A stretch of 64,000 nucleotides of DNA, taken from contig VTPC01000439.1 in NCBI GenBank assembly GCA_011009095.1, positions 135,279 to 199,278 on the forward strand. The letters are read 5' to 3'. The DNA comes from Ignelater luminosus. Taxonomy: Eukaryota; Arthropoda; Insecta; Coleoptera; Elateridae. Each line of letters starts with the position of its first letter. The first letter of the stretch is position 1. This document shows, one piece after another, positions 38,901-50,900 of this stretch. The translations under genes and the position numbers were made by a program. The notes beneath the pieces are model-generated. The model did not search any database. It saw only the letters and a program-made list of their open reading frames with translations, and was not told the origin of the DNA.

Positions 38901-41900
38901 AGGTTGAGTACCAGCAGTGCAATGAGCAACTGAAAAAAAATGCAAATTAAGTAGTAAAGTTTGTCTGATTTGGATGGTGGATGATCTTAACTCTACGCAA
39001 TTGATGGCACTATCAGTAACGAAGTGGTAGCAAAGCTTCTGAATAAAACAGAGAGCTTAGAAAGGATGTTGCTGCTACCTTTGAGGCCTAAACACCTTTT
39101 TTATATTAGAAAGAGACCTTTTAACTTGATATGCAAATATTAAATGTTGGATGACGTTTATTGTGTAAAGATTCCAAAAGCGCATTTATAAAAAGAAGTT
39201 CATCCCAGGGCACTCCTTTCTTTTGGATTATAGCAACGTTGCAGTCTTCTGCAACCGTGTGATATTATTCTTCTACTTTCTGCGTTTTGAATACTTGGAA
39301 AATCATAAGGAGGTGTGCTAGAAAGCTGTTGCGAAAATGCGTGAGTCTCCCGCAGAAGCTTCGAAGAAATTCTGCTATTCCATCAGAAAAGCAGTTCTAA
39401 TTCTACTAGCCATGATGGTTATCCAGCAGAGACTTATGAACAAAATTGTTTTGAGAGCAAAAGCTGAGCAAAATTCTTCTATTATTGTATCGAGCGAATT
39501 TGGCTTCCCCGGTAAAATTATTGTAGAGAAACAACAAAACCGCATAGGTAAGAAATAGGTATTAGTAGAAAGAGAAGAAACTTTTGGTTGAATTGCTAGG
39601 TTTTTCTAAGAGACTCTTCCACCAGCTTTGCGATCAGACGCTCTATACTAAAGAGGAAGATTGCACCAGAACTGCTTGGGATTTTGCTTAAAGAATCTAC
39701 AATGAAAGCTCGTGTGATTTGAAGAATTTCAAGAAGACTTTCTTGATATTGTTAAAGTTGACATTGCTGTAGGGTGCAGATGAGTTTCAAGGCACAAACA
39801 CGGTAACAATCAGCATCGGCAGTCAGTTGCAAGACGAATGAACATTTTATACGCGCTTTCAAGCGACCTCTAGGATGCATTCCTGAATTTTGAGCGGTGT
39901 AGCGCTACGTGTCATTTTCGTAACTGTTTCGTTACTGATTGGAACTTTCGCTTTACAGTATATGCCCAAGACAGAGACCTCAGAATAAAGTTGCTGACTG
40001 AGAGCTTGCAATGAAGAATGAGAACTTTCTAAATATGTAAATCTAATTTAATGGCAAATGGAGAAAACCTTCCCAAGCTTCATTTCTTTAACCTAGATGC
40101 GATCCACAAGATGTCATTGACCCATCTCTTTATATTTCCTCGAGAATCTTCAACGGTAGCTTCTTGTTTTTACCTGCAACAGAGGGGTAACGGAGAATAG
40201 CATCCTGTTCAAATTCTAAATATCAAAGAGAATTTTGATGACAGATTTCACACGATCTCGATATAGTAGTCTCAAGGTAACCCTTTTCATTAGAAGTCAA
40301 ATTTAATGGAAAACAAACTCTTGTTTCTTTTGCCATTCGTTGGTTAGATATTGACGCATGCGTCTTGTTCATATTAGAAGACTTTTGGACATGCTTAAAA
40401 GAGCGCATTAAGTCTCATTTCATTTATGCTGAAGACTTTTGAGGATCTCTCTTCATTTCTCAGAAAAGCTGAGAAATAGATTTTATAACGACGGTTGGAA
40501 GCTTGTGAATTTAATCTTCTACATGGATCGTCAGATTAGAAGTCACAAAGTCCAAATTGAATAAGTTAAAGCGGGATTGTCTGCAAAACCAAGTTTGGCA
40601 AAGTTTTTCATTTGGTTTTTTTGCTAGTAATGAACTGATTGCCTATGGTTTTTCCTTGTACTATAAAACAAGCTCTTAATAAAACGTTCTTCTTTTGATA
40701 AAATCCTAACATTGTTTATGGAATCTGGAGAATGAGCAATGCTGACGGATGACTAGCCAGGAGTAATGTAATAAGAGATATAAACTACTCAAGAATGAAT
40801 AGGGATATTGTAATTATATTGATCTGCAGATTTCCAAAACGTGCGAATGTAGCTATTAAATGAACATTGGATCAAGTAGGTATTTTCCATGCGATTACAG
40901 CAATGTAGACGTTGTCTATCAAAAAATATCAATTGTTTCAAAGTTTGTCGAAAACACGCTGATTGTAACTGGTCAAGTTTATTATCATTTTTAATACTTT
41001 GTACGACTTATTGTTGAATATCGTGGGCAGTTTCAATGGAAAGACGACATTGGAAACCAGAACAAGTTAATTTTGCGGTTGATTTGCAGCAAAGAGGAGA
41101 GTTGATATTGCAGATTTGTCAAGATGTTGGCAGAATGTTGTTTCCTGTGTACTTGTTCGCTTACGAGAAATCGGAAACACCTCTAGAAGATCGGGTAGTA
41201 GGTCCCCTTTCATTAAGACACCACGGAAAGATTGATTTTTAATAATTAATGCCAGAATGCGCCCATTTTCTACTGCTAGACACCTGCAGCAGGAACTTCA
41301 AACTGCGACAGGTCTAAGGGTATCCGACTAAACCGTACGAAATCGGTTACACAAGGTAGAACTGAGATCATATAGTCTTCTGAAATGCCTGGGAAGAACT
41401 CCAGCGCATCGAAGGTAGAGAGTGCACTGGGCAAGATTAAGGCTACAGGAGGATATGCTCTGGAACGATATATTGTATACAGATGAGTCGCGGTTTTGAT
41501 TCAAAAACGATAGTCGTCGTCAGAGGGTATATCGCAATGCAGGATATTGCACGTTACCACAATTTACCCGCTCTGTCACTTCTTATGGGGGTAGCAGTAT
41601 TGTGTTTTGGGCAGAAGTATCTTCTGGGTGGCGTACGGACTTCCATATTGTTCAGGAAAACCTCACATCCGAATGATACGTTCAAGATATCATTTTGAAC
41701 CACATATTAAATCGGGCCAATACTGTTTGTTGGCCGAGAAACCCTGGCTTTTCTTCTTTTTTTCTTCTCTTCAGGATGCAATTTGAGAAGAAGGAATTAC
41801 TCATTTAGCCCTTCTACCACTTTCACCTGATCTAAACGCAATTGAACACATATGGGATATGCTTCAGAAACGACTGGACAATCACCATGAAACACCATAA

Positions 41901-44900
41901 GAGCATATTGGCAACTGCATTAAAGTATGCCGCGAAGGTGCCAAGCAGTTATTGATGCCCATAGAGATGCAACCACTTATTAATATTTTGAATTCCTATT
42001 GTTTCAATTGTTATAATTTTTTGTTATAGTGTTAATTTTAAATTATTGTTATTTTACTTAATTATCCCTTGTCCAATATTAAACATTTCTGCAAATAATT
42101 AACATCAGAATATTCACAATGTGTTTTTGCAAGACAAAATGTTTTATTACTCTTTAAAGACCATACCATACGAATATCCCTATTCATTTTTGAGTAGTTT
42201 ATTAATCCTAAGAACGCCAAAACCTAACCTAGTATAACCTAGCTTAATCTACACTAATTCTGTTAAAAGTGATTTGTTCTAGAAATAAGTATTTTCAAAA
42301 ATGTATCTTTTGTCTTGAAAATTGAATCTTCTGAAGATTCCATTTCTTTAAAACTGAATCCTACAGAAATTAATTCTTCTGAACAATGAAACCCATGAAA
42401 TCCAAGCACCCGAGAATTGAAATTCTTTGAAGTTAGTCATCCCCATAAAACACATTTTCCTTTAGAATCTTCAAAACTTTGCTCTTTTCCAACCTAAAAA
42501 TTCTTCCTCATCTCAAGATTGAAAGTAAGATACCCAAATCCCGAAATTGGAAATTTGAAAATTAAACGACCCTAAAATTACTATTTCAAAACCAAAAAAT
42601 CGTTTATAATTACCAGAGTCTAAAGATTCTTCTACAGTCTTTGACATCGAGTACGCTCAAAGAAAAAAGTTTTTGGGAGTACTTGTAATTCGAAAATAGC
42701 AACGCTAAATTTGATGACTTTTACAGGGATAGCCTTCTGAAGTCAGCTTTGTTGATCTGATATCTAGCGGTAAAAGTAGTTATTATCTTGATCCAGGCTG
42801 GGTTCAGAAACTCTAAGGATTCAAGTAATGGTTTTCTTTACACATGAAGCCGAAGGGTGGGGCGAGTTCTGAATATAATTTAGATGAAAACTTTTCCATC
42901 TTTCTTCGTTTTGGCAAGAGAAAATGTTTACCTTGAATTTCACAGCATAGAAACTAAAACTGTTGCAAAAGTGCTTTTTCTCCATTGGCTATTGGAAGAT
43001 GCAATAAAGGGAAAAGTGAAAAGCAAAAATTATGAATGTCCGAAATGGTGAAGGAAGATAATTCTGAGTTCTATCGTTCAGTCTAAATTTCAATCGAATT
43101 AGATTTTGCTAAGTAGGTATTTATATCGTCAGATTGAAATTCTTATGTTTTAACCTATAGAACTTTTTCTTATTTGAATTTTTGTGATCTATAAAGAAAG
43201 CCTGGAAATTCTAAGTAAAAATTGAGAAAGCAAAACAAAGTAGCAATGCGTTTGCCGATTTTTAAACAAATGATAGCAAGATGAGCTACAAAGTACTTCA
43301 AAGCAGTAAATACTAGAAACCTCTAAAATGCGATCCAATAAAAATTAGATTACTGTATAGGATTGAGTGCGGCTTACTGAGGCACATAGAGAGAAATATT
43401 TTATTTTTCTGTTTTCACCTCAAAGTATAGGCAACTTGAATATCAAAGAAAACAAATCAATCACTTAAACAACTTTCAAATATAAAAACTCGAAAAAAAT
43501 GTTAAAAATAATGGACACATTCAAAAACATCGTTTTCGAATAAATACCTTGACGATTCTATCGCCCACACAGGATTTCAAACCACTTTGCAAACCCGAAA
43601 TAGTTATATCGAGTTGTTATTTTCAATAGCAAAAATGCATATTAGAAATTATTCATGAAACATTATTCATAAACATACATAGAGATCATAGCTGTATATA
43701 CCAGTTTCGTAATCCTGTTATGTCAATTACACATTTTTATCATATGAAATAAGCTTTCATCAATTTAAGCTACCGAATTTATCATTCCGAGTGATTGATT
43801 ATTTTCCATAAGAAAATCGAAACGTTTAACAGCAATTTTAAGAATCTCTTAATACATTTTTATCGCCAAACACAAAATTTAAATCCGTTAGCAGCTCGGA
43901 AATATCTGCCGCTCTTTTTTCTAATGTGTAAGCTTTTGGGCACTTATTCAAATCATAAAATTAAAATTCAGTAGTTATTTTTATAAAAAATTCAAACACG
44001 CTTTAAACATTTCTCAAAGGTGATTTTAACTCGGGATGGAATTTTTGTATGAATTCTTTAAGGCGTTTTATGCAGAACTAAAATGCCTTGAAAGTTTGGA
44101 GGTAAACGTACTTAGTAACGATTAGATTAGTACACAACCTTGACATTTGGTCTGAAATTTTAACGCCTAAAGGATTTTGCACTCGTTAATGAATGGATTC
44201 TATTAGAAAAGAATTCTTTGTAATTTCTATTTGATTTGATGGCGATCGTACATATTGATATTTAAATTGATACTTTAATAATGAAAACGAGAATCATGAC
44301 GCGATATCATCACAAAGGAAGATTCAATATTTGACTTTTTTCTTCCGTTGTTCGCGTGCGTGGGCGAAATATCCTGATTTAAATTTTTAAAATCTTTCCG
44401 TTTTTGCGAATTGAAATTTATAGTTAATAAAAAGAACTTTTGCTCTTTTTCGTGGTAGTTTTAGCTCAATTAAATAAGTTTATGTGCCCTATAAATTCAT
44501 GTTAGCAGTGAAAAAAGGGGCTCATTATCACGAAATCCTTCTTTTAGAATTCCTCATCATTGCCTTGGGCGACAGATCAAGCGGACGCTGTAAGAGACGG
44601 AGGTTTGTCGCCTCCGGCGAAAAGACCTAGGAGCTCAGAACACATTAGAGGGTCTTATACTCCCGATAGGGGTAGAAGTCCCTCGAGGGGAAATGGAGAT
44701 ATGCGGGAGTCATTATTAGGGCAAGCCCTGGAAGGTGGACCCACAATACATACGAGCACTAACGTAAGCAGAATCCCGTTTGATCCTAGGACGACGGTGC
44801 ATTTTGCTGATTTTCAGAAAGGACAATCAGATTCGTCGCTTCAGGCGCAATCGACGGGCGAAGACAGTAATAGTAGTGATACCGCACTGAGTGACCACGG

Positions 44901-47900
44901 CGACCCCGTAACCCCTAAGACTGAACCCTCTGAGTACCCTATGTTAGATGATCAACACCCTTTTAACACCAACGGCGGACTTCTGGATCAACCGAGAACA
45001 CCAACGTTTCCCGGAGCCCTGCTCGGATTACAAGGTGGGTAATCCAAAAATTACTCCCCCATTTTCCCCTCAACTAACATCGATTTTATCTACCAGCCAC
45101 ATACTCTAGAGTTGTAAAAGATTTTATGGCTCATAAAATAACTTTCTAGTTGCCTTGATTATGACCCATAATTTTCATTACTTTTATATCTTTTTCCAGG
45201 ACTCCAAGGATTAATGCCAGGACCTTCCGGAATGCACAATAACACAGATAATTTCGGTGAGTTACTTTTTATGCATGTTTGAAAGCAGAATTAATTTGGA
45301 ACCAGAACGCGACTGTTTTAATCCGCTTAGTTCCAAATTGATTCATTTATATTTCACGATGAATTTGTAAAACCGGAAAATATTACTGCCCTACTTAACG
45401 CTACATTTCCCTGTGCAAACATCTACGTTTAGTAATAATCACATCAAATTTCTAACCACAATGACGTAATCAAGACGAGAAGACACACCAGCAATCGAAA
45501 TCTAATTATAAAAACTTCCTAGAAGAAACTTCGAAGACACAAGAAAGAATGAAAAATAAAAGTAAAGGGAGCAGATATAAACATTAATACACACGTCATA
45601 CTCTCAACCCTTCGAAAATTTCTAAATGTAACTCGGCGGCAATTTAATTTTGTTTTGAAATGTCCCTATCCAGAAGTTGAAGGAAGCATCGAACTTTTGT
45701 GTTTCATTTGAAAAATGTCACTACGTATGATGGGGTTGTGGGGTGCGCCTATCATGTCAAATTATCTGACAGTGGCCTGCCTGGGGCGTTTCGTACGGAG
45801 AGAAAAATCGAACAAAGCTTTAAAGTGCAAGCTTTTTAATCGGGCTGTATCAATTTTTAATTTTGGTAAACGTTAATTCAATTTTAATATACAGATAAAC
45901 GTTCGGAAAGAAAAACCGAAGCGTCGAAATTAAATCAATCTTTTACTAAATAAAATTAACGATCGCGATCTGGAAAAAAGTTGTAAATTGATTTTATTTC
46001 GAATTGAGTGAAGTTTAATTGGATTCAACTTTTAGTTCGGGCGATTTGATGAGGTTATTTCAAGAATATAAAATTACACTCTTGTGTACGAATTAAAAAT
46101 TTTTTTGGAAACTACCTTTATTTTTATTTTATCAATATCATTAATCACTTTCGTGCATTTAAGAATTTGAAGGCTTAAAGTAATTCTTAAAAATGAAATA
46201 TTTATCAAGATAATGTTCGCGATTATGCAAGAAATTCTTGGTTGGGTGTGGGGGTTTTAGTGTAATTCGTATGTTAATATAATGAAGCTAAAAAAGTTCA
46301 TCGAATGCCAACGCTTTTTTTTTCTGGTTCAATCCAAATGGGATTATGACCCGTTTGCAAATTTATTCCTTTAAAAAAACAATTAAAAATTTTTTACTTA
46401 AAGATTTCTTGTTACTAAGGTGCATTTAGAATCACTGGAATGTTATTGAATTTTGTTGATACGGGGATTCCGCCGTATAATATGCTCTAAAGGCAACCTG
46501 AGCGCTTACTTCGCAATATTGTAGGCTGTAGGGGCGGTAAATAGCATAACACGAAAGAGTATCATTATTCTTGAAGTTCAGTCTGTTAAGAGGATAATAT
46601 AATCCAGTAGCGGTTCGTGACTTTTTATTACGGAAGGACGAAATATTTGTAAACTCTTAATTCTCTAATGTACACATTATTAATTTCTTTGAAATTCTTT
46701 GCGCGTTTCAAGATTGAAGAGTACCTTTCACTTTCATGCGTTATTATCGACGTGATGTACATTATTTTGTTTCAATTAAAATAATTAAAATGCATTTTAG
46801 AAAAACCCAAGAGTGTAAAGCCAACGTATTCGTTATGTATTAACTTGGTTTGTTAGTCCCTTAGAAAACCTTTGCCCTTTTTATTTTTTCTGTCTTCATT
46901 TCATTTTATTACCCTTTTCTCAATTCTATTATTTACTGTATTTGTAAATATTTTTATATTAGTACTCTTATAATAAAATATTGTGGAAAATAAGTTGTAT
47001 CACTTTCTTTTGTTATAACTCTAATTATTATTGCAAAAGTAATTTTGATGTTTACCTGTGAACAAAATGTCAAGGATAGTGCAAAATTCCTCTTATATAT
47101 TATTATTATTGTTGTTTTACTTTATTGGCTCTGTTTTTATTTGTGTTAAATTGTTCAGTATTAAAATAATTTATTGAAAATGTTAAGGATAGAACAATAA
47201 AAAAGAACTTTAAAATTTTAAGCGTTTGAAGTATTAATAGTATTATTAGATATAAAATTAGATATTACGAAAAAATGCATTTTAAAAATACAATCGGAAG
47301 AAGTTTCTAATGCGAGGTAAATAAACAAAGAGGATTGAAGACTGAAAACTATTAAAAATCAGCGGGCATCATAGTAGCACATAGTAAAGATAGTTTTTAT
47401 TTACGTTAGTTTTGGTGACATTATTTACTTTTCTGATGTTAGTTAACAATGTCATACAACTTTAAAACATTTTCTACGAATATAAAAAGATAGCAAAAGA
47501 CGTAAAACCTGAAGCGTCCAAGTCGACCAAACACAATACAATGTGCTACTGCAGAAGTTAATGCGATGTTGTAAGGTTACTCGCCACTGCAATTGCACAT
47601 TTGAGAAGCTTTTCACCAACATAACTTCTAACTCACTTTTTGAATTTTATGTTTAATGTAATTTCTTCCAAACAACATCTATCAATACAATTGTAAACTA
47701 TTAAATCTAAATACCACATCATAGCTCTGATATTGTTAGCACAACAATTTTGTAATTTCTGTAAATATTAATAACTAGATTAATTAACATCCGATATTTG
47801 TAGATAAGGCATGTAGGAAGAATTGTTTAATTTATACAAATACGTTGAATAGATGTTTTGAATCTTTACTGTTGTTGTTTGAATGCCGTACATTATGAAA

Positions 47901-50900
47901 GATCTGTGAATCTTAGAGTCAAGAGCATGTTTCAAAACTTCCCAGTATAAATGTTTAGCAAAATGAAACTTTTTGAGCAACACTTGATGTTGTAGAGGGA
48001 AATAGATCAGGAAATGAAACGAGACTTTTTGCTGTATGAGACAAGATCTTAAAGTTAATCATTCGTGATACAATTTGGTTTTAAGATTCCTGTAACAGCA
48101 TAAAATTCAATATAGTTCTGAATTCATAATGTGGAGAAATCTACTGATTCCAGAATGCGCCCTGTTTTGTTCTGGTAGTTTTATTTTCGTCAATCTTAAA
48201 CAGTGGCATTAAGAAAGATTTGTGCACACACAGCTATTTACTCACACGTTGAAAGTTACTTCTTTCTCTTGCAAATATGCATTTACTCAGCCGAATATGC
48301 GCAAAATCTTTTATCCAAATTATAAGTAATGCACGTTTTGTGCAAAATAATAATTTCAAGTTTTTCATATTGCCAGAATTATTTTTTAAAATATTTGTAA
48401 ATTCCAAAATTTAATTACGTTGCAGCGTTGGCTGTACTTTGTATCACAACGTTCAAGTCAGAAAGCACAATGACGAAAACTGCACATTGACAAATCCACT
48501 GATTTATATTTCATATTCCCCTAAAAGCATGAAAATTTCCTTCCGGCAAACTTTACCTATATTTCTATAAAATATAGTATGAAATCTAATAAGGATTTTT
48601 GAAACGAATAACCTGAAAACCTTGTCCTTTCGTCTTTTTATTTTTTCTGTCTTGTTTTCATTTTTATTTATTTAGTCTTTCCTTAATTCTGTTGTTTACT
48701 TCCTGAAAATATTTTTATATTAGTATTTTTATTTAATATTGTTGCGGAAAAAAATTTGTGCCACTTTTAATTTTGTTACATCTCTAGATATTTCAAAAGT
48801 AATTTTGATGTTTACCTGCGGACAGAATATATCAAGGATGATGCACAATTCGGTCTGTATGTTGTTGTTATATTATTGACGCAATTTTTATTTTTATTTA
48901 TGTTCAGTATATAAAATGATTTATTTAAGAGGGCAAGGATAAAACGGCAAAAAAGAACTTTAAAGTTTATTTTTTCCTCTAGTAGAACCGTAGGCGTGGC
49001 GATTATGTATATAAGGGAAAACTGCCGATGATAGATAACTGTTTCAGAATTACCGTTCATGTTTATGTACATTTTGTCATTTACATATTGTAGATATTTG
49101 CGATTAAACAAGAGGGGGTTGTTTAACGATTAATCGAGTTATGAAAAAAGGGAAAATTTTGTTTTTTCGCCAAAATCTCATATGTTCCACATATACATTT
49201 TTTTTATACTGAACGTCGGAAAATGTTTGTAAATATGACGGTTGTGTTTGTTTAATAACGTCAAAGGTCAAAATTCAAGCGTTCAGTTAATAACGTAATA
49301 ACTAACGTCGCGTAAACAATATTAACGAGCTTTGCAATTGATCGGAGGGGACCGGAGGCACAGTCAAACATCGAGATTGCTCTCGATGTCCTCATCCCCA
49401 AACCTCCCGGCATAGGTCTATTGATTTATACCGCGCACCCGTGTCTCTTGTCCGAACAGCCGGATGGACGCTGAGGTGGTACACTCCAAACACCGAGAGT
49501 TTGCAAGGATGCGCACACCCTACTAGATAATGGATTTGAGAAGGGTTCTGCGGTGCGTTAATCTTGCGTATGTACGCCCTATAGACCCCGGTTTGTAGTT
49601 ATTTTAGGAGGCAGTCCGTGTCAGCGAATTGTTTAGGAGTTTCTCTAAAGGACTTGCATAAATTCGTGTATACAGGGTTATTATAATATTCATGCTTTAT
49701 GGGGTCACACGAGACTAGGGGAATCTGGAGGAAAGCGGACTAAAGAAGAAGAAAAAAATACGAAAGTATGAAATTTCTTTATCTGAATGTACTCGTATAC
49801 CGTATGTGGGCGGAAGAAAGGGCAAGTAAGTAGAATGGGAAGTAAAGAAGTAAAGGGAACAGCTTTGTGCTGTAGACGCGTTATTTTCGGTCGTATCGGT
49901 CGGTAATACACCACCGTTATCGACTGTTCGTGTTTGGACACCATTACCAACGTTTATTACTTTGTCTGATAACGTACCCGTTGGTTAGGATATTTTAGGA
50001 AAATTACTTCGGAGATTCTTGTATTTTCTTTCTGTGTCTTTTGTCTTTCTTATCCCCACAAATTGGGACGTTCGGTGGAAAAGGACGCGAACGCATCATT
50101 ATTGCGATGTTGGAGATATGCGTATGAAAATAATGAAAGCGAAAGTTATCGCGTGATATCAGATTTAATTCCGGCTATTGAAAATATTGTATTCCAGGAT
50201 TTATTAGTTTTAAACCTCTCTTTAATGCCCACGAAATCTTTTTATTATCATTTAGCTTTTGTAGGCGAACTACAGTTAAGTTAAATTACGAACAGTAAAT
50301 TCTGTTACCATCTCGACATGCAATTTTATATTGTACCGACCACAGTTTAAAAATAATTATTTTAATAACTTCAATTCGACTCAATTGTTCAGACTATTAT
50401 TTTAATGATCGTAAATTAAGCGTACATTATACTAGCATAAGAATAGAAAACAAAACTATAATATAATCATAATAATAATAATAATAATAAGAGCGCAACG
50501 AGAAATTTATAAAATTGGGGGCTTCCAGGAAATCGGGATTACCAAGAGACGGTAACCCAGTGCGAGAGTCAACCACCCCACAAAATTGAGAAGGAAAATT
50601 CATCAGATTCGGTTTTACACGAACGCACACCTGAAATCGAAAAAGTGGCCGGTTCAAGTCAAGCCGAAACCGAAACGTTGGTTATGCCCTTGCCTCATGG
50701 ACCCTATATGTACAAAGAAAGACCCACTTGTCCAGAGTGCGGAAAATCTTACAGCACGCTGAGCAACCTCAAACAACATTTTGCTAATGTACATAGGAAG
50801 AGCACGGAGGTTTTTACGTGCTCCGTGTGTTTGAAATATTATAAAACCAAGCAATATCTGATCACTCATTTATCACAGACGCATGGGATTCGACAAAGAC

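Larger units (their letters stand above)
45257..50528. other. abrupt intron 4 (to the first zinc-finger exon)
   Basis: Long intron with two diverged copies of a 360-bp direct repeat (46862-47222 and 48612-48972) and a GC-richer block (49330-49690), both listed separately. No zinc-finger-coding frame was found in it. A run of AAT triplets (50469-50490) precedes exon A. Confidence 0.5.

Noticed and set aside
42222-42250. Telomere-like CCTAA words (AACCTAACCTAGTATAACCT)
   Set aside because: Only two or three degenerate units; too short for an interstitial TTAGG tract.
50063-50284. Frame before exon A considered as a fifth alternative exon
   Set aside because: It has no C2H2 pattern and no suitable acceptor in the required phase.
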